Source: an uncultured Aquimarina sp. (lineage in GTDB: Bacteria; Bacteroidota; Bacteroidia; Flavobacteriales; Flavobacteriaceae). From it: a DNA stretch of 64,000 nucleotides. Positions within the stretch are counted from its first letter, which is position 1. Each line of letters starts with the position of its first letter. Both the position numbers and the translations under genes were made by a program. The stretch lies in NCBI RefSeq assembly GCF_947492965.1, contig NZ_CANLOZ010000002.1:372001-436000 (forward strand). The letters are read 5' to 3'. Below, one piece after another: positions 1-9,790 of the stretch. Below the pieces are notes generated by a model, which saw only the letters and a program-made list of their open reading frames with translations, did no database searches and was not told the origin of the DNA.

Positions 1-198
1 GAGGTAATTATAGACTTTGTAGTATTCGATTTTGTAATACCATTAACAATTTGTTAACAGGAAATGCTATTGTTTTTTTAATTCAACTTTAAAACTTTAT
101 TAACTATAAAAATATTGTTAAAATTGAGGTTTAATCTTGGTTACCCAATTTTAAATTATCACCAAATCAATTACTTAAGAACTAACATATACTACAAA

Positions 199-1827
199 AT
201 GAATAATCTTAACAACTCCAATCGTTATTTACGAAAGTTCGAAAAGAACCTACAAAAATTCTTAAAACCAATACCTTGGCAAAGTATGTTACTTATTGCA
301 ACTTTTTTTGTCCCTTTCCAATCTGTACTCACTCATGGTACCGTAACGTATCCTCCAAGTAGAGTTTATACTTGTTTTCAAGAAAACCCCGAAAGTCCCG
401 ATTCCCCAGCTTGTCAGGATGCTGTTATTGGATGGGGAACGCAAGCATTATATGACTGGAATGAAGTAGCAAGGATGGATGCAGGCGGTATGCACATGGA
501 TATTATTATGGATGGTAATTTAGCCAGTGCAGGACGTCCAGATAAATATGGAGGCTTAGATCAAGTACGTGATGATTGGGTAGCAACTCCTGTTACTCCA
601 GGGCCATTAACCGTTACCTGGACCAATACTGCTCCGCATGAAACATTATATTATAGAGTTTATATTACTAAAAGTGATTGGAATCCTAATATGCCATTAA
701 CTTGGGATAGTTTAGAGCTTTTAGTAGAAACTGGACCAAGACCAGCATCAGAAACAGATAACATCGATGTTGTTTTACCTGCACGAACGGGGAAACACGT
801 TTTATATAGTATCTGGCAGCGATCTCTTACACCAGAAGCATTCTATTCTACTAGTGACATCGATTTTGGTGCTACTAATGAACCAACTCCTCCAGTGGCT
901 ATTTTTACAAGTGATAATGGTCGTTGTGGTGGATCTGAAGTTAATTTTAGCGCAGCTGATTCTTATGATCCTAATGGTGATGCATTAACCTACACATGGG
1001 ATTTTGGAGATGGGACAACTGCACAAGGTGTTGAGGTATCACATACTTACAGTGGTTTAACGAGTGCCGATGTTACACTTACCGTAAGTGATGGATCTTT
1101 CAGTAGTGGTAATACTCAGACTATTGATTTAATAGAAGATCCAGATTGTGTAGGTGTTATTTGTCCTTTTGATACTCCAAATGCTGAAGCTTTACCGACT
1201 TTGATCGGTTCTTATAGAGATATTTTCGTTTTAGGTGAAAATGGACCAGATTTAAGTAATCATAAGTTTGATATTAACTGGAATCTTACAAATGATGGAC
1301 TATATCAGTTTTCTATTCAATCCCTTGGTGCAGTTAGTGTTTGGACGGATTTACGAGATAATTTAACACAAACATTTAAACAAGATGCTCCAGAAGCAAC
1401 GTTAAGTGGTACAGGAATTCAAGGCTTTGATGGAGATTATTATGTAACTACAGATGGTGATAATTTTGTGATGGTTTCGAAATCTGGTGACTTTACTATA
1501 TATTTTAGTACTACCGATACTGCACCTTCTTGTGCTTCGGTATTATCAGTGGATGAGTTTGATACTGGTGCAGTACTATTAAATAATTATCCTAATCCAT
1601 TTGCGGGTATTACTAATATTCAATACATATTACAAGAACAATCATCTGTAAGTTTAAAGGTGTATACACTAAGTGGACAGTTAGTAAAATCAATTAATGA
1701 AACTACTAAAACTCCAGGAAAATATGAATTCCAAATTAATTTAGAAGGAATGAGCAACGGTGTATATCTTTACAAATTACAAACAGATAAGGGAGTTCAG
1801 ACAAAACGAATGATTTTACAACAATAG
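199..1827 (+). CDS. AA10 lytic polysaccharide monooxygenase with PKD, repeat domain and T9SS tail
   Basis: Predicted secreted copper monooxygenase that oxidatively cleaves chitin or a similar polysaccharide. I start it at the ATG at 199; the frame is open back to a TTG at 115, but that would put 28 residues before a normal signal sequence. The signal/TM segment (about 26-45) ends just before H46, which would be the mature N-terminal His of the copper brace. H147 (in TAPHETLYY) is the second brace His and F215 (in EAFYST) is the axial aromatic, as in CBP21-type AA10 enzymes. A PKD domain (about 231-313) has the WDFGDGT motif. A Cys-bounded domain (about 322-445) also occurs twice in the LPMO at 59.75 kb. 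The C-terminus (about 460-542, NNYPNPF) is a type A T9SS sorting domain. Substrate is inferred from family. Confidence 0.93.
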   Translation: MNNLNNSNRYLRKFEKNLQKFLKPIPWQSMLLIATFFVPFQSVLTHGTVTYPPSRVYTCFQENPESPDSPACQDAVIGWGTQALYDWNEVARMDAGGMHMDIIMDGNLASAGRPDKYGGLDQVRDDWVATPVTPGPLTVTWTNTAPHETLYYRVYITKSDWNPNMPLTWDSLELLVETGPRPASETDNIDVVLPARTGKHVLYSIWQRSLTPEAFYSTSDIDFGATNEPTPPVAIFTSDNGRCGGSEVNFSAADSYDPNGDALTYTWDFGDGTTAQGVEVSHTYSGLTSADVTLTVSDGSFSSGNTQTIDLIEDPDCVGVICPFDTPNAEALPTLIGSYRDIFVLGENGPDLSNHKFDINWNLTNDGLYQFSIQSLGAVSVWTDLRDNLTQTFKQDAPEATLSGTGIQGFDGDYYVTTDGDNFVMVSKSGDFTIYFSTTDTAPSCASVLSVDEFDTGAVLLNNYPNPFAGITNIQYILQEQSSVSLKVYTLSGQLVKSINETTKTPGKYEFQINLEGMSNGVYLYKLQTDKGVQTKRMILQQ

Positions 1828-1852
1828 ATTCTTATTAGAACAAATAGTGATA

Positions 1853-1884
1853 AAAAGCTGCATTTATTTATGCAGCTTTTTTTA
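1853..1884 (+). terminator. Rho-independent terminator after LPMO 1
   Basis: An 11-bp perfect stem (1853-1863 pairing with 1870-1880) with a 6-nt loop, followed by a T run. It lies 26 nt after the LPMO stop codon. Confidence 0.9.
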
Positions 1885-2037
1885 TTACTCCGAGGTAATT
1901 AAACTATTGCTTTCAACTTGTTGTATCCAAGCCTTTATTTAAGAATATGTTTATCAATAGCTTTGGAATTGTGTTAGTTTTAACTAAGTCTAACGTACTA
2001 TAATTAGTATATTTAATAAACTAAATAAAACTCATCT

Positions 2038-2907
2038 ATGAAACGTTTTACTATTCTAACATTAACTGTATGCTTATCTTTTGTTTGTCTAATTTCCTGT
2101 AAACAAAAAGATACCTCTAAAACAGAAACTTCAGAAGAGTCTGTTACAGAGGAAACTAAAGAATCAAATTATAAAACAATACAAGTAAAAGGAGAAGAGG
2201 TAACGTATGCTTCTGACTCTACAAGTTTAAAAGGGTATATCGCTTTTGATGAAAACAATAAAGAAAAGCGACCTGGGATATTAGTAATTCATGAATGGTG
2301 GGGGCATAACGAGTATGTTAGAGAACGTGCTGATATGTTAGCCAGTCTAGGGTATACTGCTCTTGCTGTAGATATGTATGGTGATGGAAAACTAGCCGAA
2401 CATCCTGACGATGCTATGAAATTTGCTGGTAGCGTGATGAAGAATTTACCAGAAGCAGAAGCTCGTTTCAATGCAGCTATAGAATTATTAAAAAAACATG
2501 AATCTGTAGATGGTGAAAAGATTGCTGCTATTGGATATTGCTTTGGTGGTAGTGTTGCATTAGCGATGGCTAATAGTGGAGCTGACTTAGATGCCGTAGC
2601 AGCATTTCATAGTGGTGTAAGTCTTTCTATAATGCCTAACGATAAATTAAAAGCACGAGTACTAGTGTGTAATGGAGCTGATGACCCTTTTATAAAAGAA
2701 GAAACAGTAACTGTTTTTAAAACTGCGATGGATTCTATTGGAGCTACGTATGAATATATCTCATATCCTGGTGTAAAACATAGTTTTACGTCTAAAGCAG
2801 CCGATGCAAATGCAGAAAAATTCAATTTAGCACTAGCATATGATGCAGAAGCAGATGAAAAATCTTGGAATAGTTTACAAGAATTATTGGCTGAAACGTT
2901 TGAATAA
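2038..2907 (+). CDS. Dienelactone hydrolase family lipoprotein
   Basis: Alpha/beta hydrolase of the dienelactone hydrolase family, predicted to be lipid-anchored in the cell envelope. The N-terminus is an SPII signal with lipobox LISC and lipidated C21, followed by a polar linker rich in Thr, Glu and Ser. The catalytic triad is visible: nucleophile C168 in GYCFGG, an Asp at 215/216 in GADDPF, and H248 in VKHSF. The 289-aa length fits the family plus a lipoprotein leader. It is monocistronic, with a terminator on each side. A second family member lies on the minus strand at 27 kb. The natural ester or lactone substrate cannot be told from sequence. Confidence 0.9.
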   Translation: MKRFTILTLTVCLSFVCLISCKQKDTSKTETSEESVTEETKESNYKTIQVKGEEVTYASDSTSLKGYIAFDENNKEKRPGILVIHEWWGHNEYVRERADMLASLGYTALAVDMYGDGKLAEHPDDAMKFAGSVMKNLPEAEARFNAAIELLKKHESVDGEKIAAIGYCFGGSVALAMANSGADLDAVAAFHSGVSLSIMPNDKLKARVLVCNGADDPFIKEETVTVFKTAMDSIGATYEYISYPGVKHSFTSKAADANAEKFNLALAYDAEADEKSWNSLQELLAETFE

Positions 2908-2933
2908 TTAGGAATAAACCATTCTAAAAATAT

Positions 2934-2978
2934 GCTGATGAAAGTACTTTAATAATATATTTTCATCAGCTTGTTTTA
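2934..2978. terminator. Hairpin terminator between convergent genes
   Basis: A 10-bp perfect inverted repeat (2934-2943 and 2961-2970) with a 17-nt loop, followed by TTGTTTTATTT. It sits between the convergent dienelactone hydrolase and GDSL esterase genes and may act in both directions. Confidence 0.7.
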
Positions 2979-3027
2979 TTTAAAATGGTATTAGGTCCAT
3001 TCCTTAAATTTGAAAATAACTAGAGAA

Positions 3028-3771
3028 TTATTTAATTACTTTTTCTAAAACTTCCCACACATTATCCGCAAGGATCTTTTGTCCTTCAGTGGTTGGGTGA
3101 ATACCATCCGCTTGATTTAACGCTGCTATACCACCAACATCCTTTAGAAGGAAAGGAATAAGCGATAGATTATTCTTCTCTGCTAATTCGGGAAATATCG
3201 TTTTAAACTCTGTGGTGTATTCTGGTCCCATATTAGGAGGGAGTTGCATTCCTGCTAATATGATCTTAGTTTCTGGATTTTTCTTTCTTACTGCGTCAAT
3301 AATTGCTTGGAGATTTGTTTTGGTTTCTGATAAAGGTACACCACGTAATCCATCATTAGCACCTAATTCTAAAAGAAATATATCTACAGGCTGTTTTAGA
3401 ACCCAATCAATACGGCTTTTACCTCCAGCACTAGTTTCGCCACTTAATCCCGAATTAATTACGGTATAATTTAATCCCAAAGAATCAATTTTGTCTTGTA
3501 GCAACGCTGGATAAGCCTCGTTGATATCATCCAAACCATATCCAGCAGTCAAACTATCTCCAAAACATAGAATAGTTTTGGAAGATGTTATTGGATTTTC
3601 TGTACTTGTATTTTCACTACTTTTGAATGTTTCTGTAGGTTTGGTTTTAGAAGTATCTTTCCCGCAAGAAAGGAAAATACTTATTGCTAAAAAATAACAA
3701 AACTTTAAGGAAATCGACTTATAGTCGGCGAATAAATCTAAAATCATTTGCTTATTTTTCGTGTTTATCAT
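3028..3771 (-). CDS. tesA: TesA-like GDSL/SGNH arylesterase lipoprotein
   Basis: SGNH-hydrolase resembling the multifunctional lysophospholipase/arylesterase TesA. Nucleophile S73 lies in CFGDSLTAGYG (block I), GANDG gives the block III Asn, and DGIHPT gives the block V Asp/His pair. The N-terminus has a hydrophobic stretch ending in FLSC (C36), so the protein is probably a lipoprotein; the start could be M1 or M9. It is divergent from an ABC ATPase/FtsX-permease pair with only a 15-nt gap. This is the same tesA-ybbA-ybbP layout as in E. coli, which supports the assignment. The lipoprotein form differs from the soluble periplasmic E. coli enzyme. Confidence 0.85.
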   Translation of the reverse strand: MINTKNKQMILDLFADYKSISLKFCYFLAISIFLSCGKDTSKTKPTETFKSSENTSTENPITSSKTILCFGDSLTAGYGLDDINEAYPALLQDKIDSLGLNYTVINSGLSGETSAGGKSRIDWVLKQPVDIFLLELGANDGLRGVPLSETKTNLQAIIDAVRKKNPETKIILAGMQLPPNMGPEYTTEFKTIFPELAEKNNLSLIPFLLKDVGGIAALNQADGIHPTTEGQKILADNVWEVLEKVIK

Positions 3772-3786
3772 TTCTAAAAAAATAGT

Positions 3787-4473
3787 ATGTCAAAGATATT
3801 AAAGATCCATGAGCTAGAGAAGACTTATAATAGCGGTTCTAAAAAACTAACGGTTTTACATAACATATCTTTTGATGTGGAACAAGGAGCAACTTTTTCT
3901 ATTGTGGGCCCTTCTGGAAGTGGTAAAACTACCTTATTAGGTATTTGTGCAGGTTTGGATCAACCAGATTCTGGTATCATAGAGTTATGTGGACAAAATT
4001 TAGCCGAATTAGACGAGGATCAACGAGCACAATTAAGAAATAAAGAAGTAGGTTTCATATTTCAGAATTTTCAATTATTGCCTACGTTAACAGCATTAGA
4101 AAATGTAATTGTACCTTTAGAATTACAAGGAGCTAAAAATGCTTCCAAAATAGGCATAGACCTTCTCAAGAAAGTTGGTTTGGGAGATCGTTTTCATCAT
4201 TATCCATCACAACTTTCGGGTGGCGAACAGCAACGAGTAGCATTAGCTAGAGCTTTTTCCACATCGCCATCTATATTATTTGCAGATGAACCTACTGGGA
4301 ATCTAGATGAAGAAACAGGAGAGAAAGTAATAAAATTACTTTTTGAACTTAATAAAGAGGCTGGTACTACCTTAGTGATTATTTCTCATGATCTAGATTT
4401 AGCAAATAGAACTCAACAGATTTTGCGATTAAAAGGAGGAAAGATCATTAGCAACGAGAAAACAGCATCCTAA
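3787..4473 (+). CDS. ybbA: ABC transporter ATP-binding protein, YbbA/LolD type
   Basis: ATPase subunit of a MacB/LolCDE-type (type VII) ABC system. Walker A is GPSGSGKTT at residues 41-49, the signature LSGGEQQR starts at about 143, and Walker B plus D-loop is [12 protein letters not shown]. At 228 aa it has the usual length. Its stop overlaps the start of the FtsX-like permease by one base (TAATG), so the two are translationally coupled. The divergent neighbour is a TesA-like esterase, matching the conserved ybbAP/tesA neighbourhood. Such pairs move substrates such as lipoproteins out of the membrane or act mechanically; the substrate here is unknown. Confidence 0.9.
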   Translation: MSKILKIHELEKTYNSGSKKLTVLHNISFDVEQGATFSIVGPSGSGKTTLLGICAGLDQPDSGIIELCGQNLAELDEDQRAQLRNKEVGFIFQNFQLLPTLTALENVIVPLELQGAKNASKIGIDLLKKVGLGDRFHHYPSQLSGGEQQRVALARAFSTSPSILFADEPTGNLDEETGEKVIKLLFELNKEAGTTLVIISHDLDLANRTQQILRLKGGKIISNEKTAS

Positions 4474-7016
4474 TGAATAGAGAAAATATATATTCTAAAG
4501 CAGGAGTTTTTTGGTTGTTTAAAATGGCTTGGAGAGACGGAAGAGCAAGTATTTCCAGGTTATTATTGTTTATGGCTTCGATTATCTTAGGAATTGCTGC
4601 GGTGGTATCAATACAATTATTTAGTACCAATCTAAAGCAAAATATTCAAGGGCAATCGAAATCTTTGTTAGGGGCTGATTATATCATTGATAGTCGACAA
4701 CAACCAAATGAAAAGGTAAAGGCCATCATCGATTCATTAGTGCCCGATGCTTATGAGGTTAATTTCCCGTCCATGGCGGCATTTCCTAAAAATGGAGCGG
4801 CTAAATTAGTTCGTGTGCGGGGAATGGAAGGTAGTTTTCCATTTTATGGAGATTTAGAAACAACACCAGAAAATGCCGCTAGTACCTATCAACAAAAAGG
4901 AGGTGCTCTCGTAGATGCCACAGTATTATTACAATATGATCTAAAAGCTGGAGATTCTATCAAATTAGGAGTAGTTACATTTCCAATTATTGGAGCTATC
5001 AATTCAATGCCAGGTAGTTCTGGAATCGGAACAAGCGTAGCGCCAACGGTTTTGATTCCCTATAGATTCGTAGAGAAAACAGAATTATTACAGGTAGGAA
5101 GCAGAAAAGAATATCAATACTTTTTTGTAGATCCGGATAAAGATCTGGACGAATTAGAAAAAGTTTTAGATCCAATTTTAGATGATGAAAATGCAGATTT
5201 GGATACACATACGAGTAGTAGTAGGCAGATTGGTCGTAGCTATGATAATTTAGGTAGATTCCTAAATCTAGCCGCTTTTATTGCATTATTGCTGGGTTGT
5301 ATTGGTATTGCTAGTTCAGTTCATATTTATATCAAAGAAAAATTAACTGATGTAGCTGTACTAAAATGTATTGGAGCGAGTAGAAAACAGAGTTTTTTGA
5401 TTTACTTGATACAAATTGCAGTAATGGGATTGATAGGAGGGCTCGTAGGGACAATAATAGGGATTGGTTTGCAGTATGCATTACCAGCATTATTACAAGA
5501 GTTTTTGCCATTTGATATTGAAATTACCACAGCGCCTCAACCGATTATCATGGGATTATTGCTAGGAATGTTTATGTCCGTATTATTTGCGCTCTTACCG
5601 TTATTAGGGACATGGTTCGTATCACCATTAGAAGTATTACGAGTATCCGAAAAACCTGCTGTACGATCCAGAAAAACAAGAATAATTGCTTTTGGAGCGA
5701 TTATTATATTCGTTTTATTGTTTGGTATTTGGATATTCGGAGATCTTAAATTTGCTTCAGCTTTTGTAATAGGTGTTTTTGTTACTTTTGCTATTCTAGC
5801 AGGTATTTCAGTATTATTCATAAAAGTTATAAAACGTTATTTTCCATCTTCTTGGGGATTCACAGCCAGAACAAGCTTATTAAATCTTTTTAGACCTAAT
5901 AATCAAACAATGGTTTTGATTTTAGCTATAGGGTTAGGAACATTTTTAATTAGTACGCTGTATTTTACCAAAGATATTTTATTAGCTAAAACTCAACTAG
6001 ACAACAGTGCAGATCAGGCAAATCTTATTTTGGTAGATATACAACCAGAACAACGTGAAGCGGCTATAAATACCCTAAAAGATAATAACTCTGAAGTTTT
6101 AAATAATCTTTCGATCGTTACGATGCGAATGCAAAAGATTAAAGGAATAGCAACTAATGATATTCGGAAAGATACTACATCCGCTATCAGAGAATGGGTT
6201 TTAAATCATGAGTTTAGAACTACTTTTCGGGATTCATTAATAGCTTCTGAAACTGTCGTAGAAGGAGAATGGATAAAAGAAATTGAATCAGGTGAAGATG
6301 TTATGATATCTATCTCCGAAGGTTTGGCTAAAGATGCTCAAATAGGATTAGGTGATAAGGTTGTATTTAATATTCAAGGAGTCCTTATGGAAACGATTGT
6401 TGGTAGCATTAGAAAAGTTGATTGGACTCGACTACAGCTAAATTTCATGGTTGTTTTTCCGAAAGGAGTCTTAGAACAAGCTCCGCAGTTTCATGTATTA
6501 ACAACCTACGTACCGGACACTAATAAGTCCGCTTCATTACAACAAAAGTTAGTTAGTAAATTTCCGAATGTAACAGTGTTTGATCTCAGGCAAATTTATA
6601 CAGTGATTGAGGATATTTTACAAAAAATCTCTTGGGTCATTAATTTTATGGCATTTTTTAGCATTCTTACAGGGTTGATTGTACTAATTGGTTCTGTACG
6701 CACCAGTAAATACCAGCGTATAAAAGAAAGTGTATTATTACGTACGCTAGGTGCTAAAAGTAAACAGATTCTTCGTATCACTGCTTTAGAATATCTATAT
6801 TTAGGAATATTGGGTAGTTTAGCCGGGATCTTATTATCTCTTATTAGTAGTCAATTGTTAGCCACTTTATTGTTTGAAGAACCCTTTGTGCCTTCTGGAA
6901 TTCCGTTTATGGTCTTTTTACCAGCAATCGTATTAGTAGTATTAGCTATTGGTTTGAGCAATATAAGAAGTGTACTCCAAAGTCCACCATTAGCAGTATT
7001 ACGAAAAGTAGGATAA
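4473..7016 (+). CDS. ybbP: FtsX-family ABC permease, YbbP type
   Basis: Large inner-membrane permease (847 aa) paired with the preceding ATPase. It has an N-terminal TM helix (about 28-50), a MacB-like periplasmic domain, and three TM helices with an FtsX core (about 265-395). A further pair of helices follows (about 410-455), then a second periplasmic domain and a C-terminal FtsX core (about 720-840). The duplicated FtsX arrangement with about ten TM helices is typical of YbbP. The start codon overlaps the stop of ybbA. It is probably the last gene of the two-gene operon, since 28 nt separate it from an unrelated secreted protein. Confidence 0.9.
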   Translation: MNRENIYSKAGVFWLFKMAWRDGRASISRLLLFMASIILGIAAVVSIQLFSTNLKQNIQGQSKSLLGADYIIDSRQQPNEKVKAIIDSLVPDAYEVNFPSMAAFPKNGAAKLVRVRGMEGSFPFYGDLETTPENAASTYQQKGGALVDATVLLQYDLKAGDSIKLGVVTFPIIGAINSMPGSSGIGTSVAPTVLIPYRFVEKTELLQVGSRKEYQYFFVDPDKDLDELEKVLDPILDDENADLDTHTSSSRQIGRSYDNLGRFLNLAAFIALLLGCIGIASSVHIYIKEKLTDVAVLKCIGASRKQSFLIYLIQIAVMGLIGGLVGTIIGIGLQYALPALLQEFLPFDIEITTAPQPIIMGLLLGMFMSVLFALLPLLGTWFVSPLEVLRVSEKPAVRSRKTRIIAFGAIIIFVLLFGIWIFGDLKFASAFVIGVFVTFAILAGISVLFIKVIKRYFPSSWGFTARTSLLNLFRPNNQTMVLILAIGLGTFLISTLYFTKDILLAKTQLDNSADQANLILVDIQPEQREAAINTLKDNNSEVLNNLSIVTMRMQKIKGIATNDIRKDTTSAIREWVLNHEFRTTFRDSLIASETVVEGEWIKEIESGEDVMISISEGLAKDAQIGLGDKVVFNIQGVLMETIVGSIRKVDWTRLQLNFMVVFPKGVLEQAPQFHVLTTYVPDTNKSASLQQKLVSKFPNVTVFDLRQIYTVIEDILQKISWVINFMAFFSILTGLIVLIGSVRTSKYQRIKESVLLRTLGAKSKQILRITALEYLYLGILGSLAGILLSLISSQLLATLLFEEPFVPSGIPFMVFLPAIVLVVLAIGLSNIRSVLQSPPLAVLRKVG

Positions 7017-7043
7017 TTTTTATTTTTAAAACCAAAATCTCCT

Positions 7044-7640
7044 ATGAAAACGTATCTTTTTTCAATAACTATTTTTCTAATTAGTTTTAACGCGGTTGCG
7101 CAAGATAAATTGCAAAAGGATATAGATTTTGATGGAGTGGAGGATACCGTCTATATTGACCTTGATAAATCCACGATTGTATGTCTGTTATCCAGTATGC
7201 AATTTGAAAAAATAGAAAGTAAACCAATTGACATCTTAAATGAACAATCTTTTATAAAAGATGCAAGAAATGGATTTTACTTCGAAAATCATTGGATGCG
7301 TTCAGGTCATTCTAACCAATTTAGATTTGATAAAAAAACTAAAAGAATAAGATTGATCGGAATGAGTAGATATTCTTTTGGTAATGCTGCTAATGATGGA
7401 AGTGGTGAGTCTAGTGTTAATCTATTAACAAGTGATTATATAGGCAATTGGCATTATTATGATATGACAGCCAATAATAACGAAGGAGAACTCGTTAAAA
7501 TTCCTTCGATAAAAACAAAAATGTACTTTGATAAAATATATCTAGAAGACTTTAATGATGAAGTATATTTTGGATTTGGAGATCAATGTTCGGACTTGTA
7601 TTATGCACATAGAGAAAAGTTAAAAAAACAACGAGAATAA
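7044..7640 (+). CDS. Secreted hypothetical protein
   Basis: A 198-aa protein with a signal peptide (about 1-19, ending AVAQ) and no family I can name. Just after the cleavage site, residues about 23-36 carry an acidic Asp-rich stretch (DIDFDGVEDTVYID) that resembles the calcium-binding or FG-GAP-like start of other secreted bacteroidetal proteins. The rest is predicted to be beta-rich and contains a single HWMRSGHSNQFRFD segment. It begins 27 nt after ybbP and could be cotranscribed, but nothing links the functions. Predicted to be periplasmic or extracellular. Confidence 0.7.
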   Translation: MKTYLFSITIFLISFNAVAQDKLQKDIDFDGVEDTVYIDLDKSTIVCLLSSMQFEKIESKPIDILNEQSFIKDARNGFYFENHWMRSGHSNQFRFDKKTKRIRLIGMSRYSFGNAANDGSGESSVNLLTSDYIGNWHYYDMTANNNEGELVKIPSIKTKMYFDKIYLEDFNDEVYFGFGDQCSDLYYAHREKLKKQRE

Positions 7641-7684
7641 ATATGTCTTATAACTATTATTGATTTACTGTGTCTTAAAGGAAT

Positions 7685-7789
7685 ATGAATAACTATACAC
7701 CGCAAATATTAGAATATCAAGTTATAGATGGTGTTAAGACTAAGGTTAGGGCGTCCCGAAGTGGTTTAGGTTATGCTTTGATTCCTTAA
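7685..7789 (+). CDS. Possible 34-aa small ORF
   Basis: An ATG-initiated 34-codon frame (starts MNNYTPQILEY, ends GLGYALIP) in the gap between two genes. It has no recognisable RBS or homology. It may be a remnant of a longer gene and is listed only because no other gene explains this stretch. Confidence 0.2.
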   Translation: MNNYTPQILEYQVIDGVKTKVRASRSGLGYALIP

Positions 7790-7911
7790 GACTGTATGCT
7801 ACATGTAGAGCAATTAATCTCCATAATATTCACAGTGATGATCTTAATAATACCAATAAATGTATAATAATATATTTTATATGTTTGTGACATCACCAAT
7901 ATTAATGATGA

Positions 7912-8664
7912 ATGCATTGTAAAAACTGTGATGAAAATGTAAATAGTAACTATTGTGGTAATTGTGGCCAAAAGTCCACTGTTGGGGCAATTAATCTTTC
8001 GACTTTTATAAATGAAATATCAGAAAATGTTTTTCAAATAAATAAAGGGATCTTTTTTACATTAAAAGAATTATTTCTGAGACCTGGCGATAGTATAAGA
8101 GAGTTTATAAGTGGAAAAAGAAAAAAACATTTTAAACCTATTGCATATGCACTTACATTTTCTACAATTTACTTTTTGATATCTCGCTTAACGAATGAAA
8201 ACACCTGGATGAATGATGTTATTTCAGGATTTACAAATGCCGCTTCAGAAATAGATGAGAATACCAAAGTACCTGTATTACTAATATGGTTATCTCAAAA
8301 TTTTGCCTATGCGACCTTATTGTCGCTGCCAATTTTTTCTTTTGCTTCTTTTATCTGTTTTTGGGGACTAAGAAGGAATTATCTAGAACATATGGTATTG
8401 AACGCTTACATTACAGGACAGCAAGCTATTTTTTACACGATATTCTTATTACCTAAGGTCTTTATTAATGATATATATTTTTTGGAATTAATACCGTTTG
8501 TAGTTACTGTACTATATACATTTTGGGTGTTTTGGCAGTTTTTTAAAGAAGGCAATAAAGTACTTATTATTATTCGTTCATTTTTTACCTATTCTATCTA
8601 TTTGTTCCTTAGTTTGGGAGTATTATTTATTATAATGGCAATTCAAAATATAGGAGGATCATGA
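7912..8664 (+). CDS. DUF3667-type membrane protein with zinc ribbon
   Basis: A 250-aa protein with an N-terminal zinc ribbon (C3, C6 and a CGNCG pair, residues 3-20). It continues into a membrane domain with about five TM helices (around 80-100, 125-150, 165-190, 195-215 and 220-245). The motif around residues 55-70 (LFLRPGDSIREFISGKR) is characteristic of the Bacteroidota family DUF3667. Function is unknown; members often sit next to small secreted proteins, as here. Its last four bases overlap the start of the next gene (ATGA), so the two are translationally coupled. Confidence 0.8.
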   Translation: MHCKNCDENVNSNYCGNCGQKSTVGAINLSTFINEISENVFQINKGIFFTLKELFLRPGDSIREFISGKRKKHFKPIAYALTFSTIYFLISRLTNENTWMNDVISGFTNAASEIDENTKVPVLLIWLSQNFAYATLLSLPIFSFASFICFWGLRRNYLEHMVLNAYITGQQAIFYTIFLLPKVFINDIYFLELIPFVVTVLYTFWVFWQFFKEGNKVLIIIRSFFTYSIYLFLSLGVLFIIMAIQNIGGS

Positions 8665-9188
8665 AACACTTTATAATATTATTTTTATGCGCAAGCAGCT
8701 TTCAAGGTGTAGCTCAAGAAATTAATACAAATACCCAAAAAGAAGATACTATCATTTTTCCGGAAAAGTGTTTGGGAATATGGGAAGGAGTAATGAATAT
8801 TTATCATAAAGGTCACTTAAGGGATAGTGTAAACGTAAGATTTACAGCTTCTCAGACAGCAAAAACAGGAACTTATATATGGAAAACAGAGTATCTCTCA
8901 CCCAAAAAACCAATGGTAAAAGATTATAAATTGGTGGTCGATGATATCAATGAAGGTCGTTATCGGCTAGACGAAGGAGACGGTATCCAATTAATAGAAT
9001 ATGTTGTAGGCAATAAAATGCGTAGTTTATTTAAAGTAGAAGATATCTATTTAACATCGACTACAGAAGTAATAGGTGACCAACTAATTTTTGAAGTTAC
9101 TTCTGGAAAAGAAATAGAAGAAGTACAAAACATCAAAAATTATTCTTTTACCAATGTACAACGTATGGTATTGTATAAAATTGAGTAG
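8661..9188 (+). CDS. Secreted hypothetical protein coupled to DUF3667 gene
   Basis: A 175-aa protein with a signal peptide (about 1-18, ending GVAQ). The mature part has the pattern FPEKCLGIWEGVMNIYHKG and then a beta-rich body, suggesting a small lipocalin- or heme-binding-like barrel, but I do not recognise the family with confidence. The ATG overlaps the end of the DUF3667 gene by 4 nt, so the two are probably made together. Predicted periplasmic. No catalytic motif is visible. Confidence 0.75.
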   Translation: MKHFIILFLCASSFQGVAQEINTNTQKEDTIIFPEKCLGIWEGVMNIYHKGHLRDSVNVRFTASQTAKTGTYIWKTEYLSPKKPMVKDYKLVVDDINEGRYRLDEGDGIQLIEYVVGNKMRSLFKVEDIYLTSTTEVIGDQLIFEVTSGKEIEEVQNIKNYSFTNVQRMVLYKIE

Positions 9189-9288
9189 ATAGTTAAGGTG
9201 TATTCTACAAATTTGATAAAGTATTACTGTTTAACTTTTCCTTTCTTAATAGAAAGAATTACATTGAAAAATTAACTCAAAAACAACA

Positions 9289-9741
9289 ATGAATAATAAC
9301 GAATTATATACACCAAATAACTGGTGGAAAAGAAATTGGAAATGGTTAATACCTATTATCGTTATTATATTAATTATTCCTATTTTACTTTTTTCTTCTG
9401 GATTTGGAGGTCACATGAGTGATTTTGCTCGATTATATTCAGACAAAGATCTCTATCAAAAAGCTATTGAAAAAGCGCAAAGTAATCAAAAAGTTATAGA
9501 ACTTTTAGGTCCATTAGAACCCATTGATAAATTAGCCATATTAGAAGGAGAAGTCCAATATACTAATGATAACAAATCAGTAGATTTATCTATTAGAGTA
9601 AGTGGAAGTAAAAGAAAAGCTTCTATTGATATCGCTGCTGATAAAATCAACGGAATTTGGAACTACAGGAAAATTAATATTAGAATTAAAAAACCTGTAG
9701 AAGATAAGCAAGTGATAGAAGTGATTAATCAACTGGAATAA
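9289..9741 (+). CDS. Coa1-like (cytochrome oxidase assembly factor family) membrane protein
   Basis: A 150-aa protein with one TM helix (about 19-38) after a Trp-rich juxtamembrane segment, and a soluble C-terminal domain. The domain reads KAIEKAQSNQKVIELLG, then GPLEPIDKLAILEGEV, then strands with ISVRVSGSKR-like spacing. That matches the Coa1/Tim21-like fold commonly annotated in Bacteroidota as cytochrome c oxidase assembly factor Coa1 family. These bacterial proteins have no demonstrated role in oxidase assembly. It is followed by the broken gene at 9791. Confidence 0.7.
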   Translation: MNNNELYTPNNWWKRNWKWLIPIIVIILIIPILLFSSGFGGHMSDFARLYSDKDLYQKAIEKAQSNQKVIELLGPLEPIDKLAILEGEVQYTNDNKSVDLSIRVSGSKRKASIDIAADKINGIWNYRKINIRIKKPVEDKQVIEVINQLE

Positions 9742-9790
9742 AGTATAGGGTAGAAATAAAAATGATAATAATTATAATTCGTATTTAATA

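Noticed and set aside
767..988. Plus-strand frame inside LPMO 1 and the similar ones inside LPMO 2
   Set aside because: They are out-of-frame shadows of the well-supported LPMO genes with no start signals.
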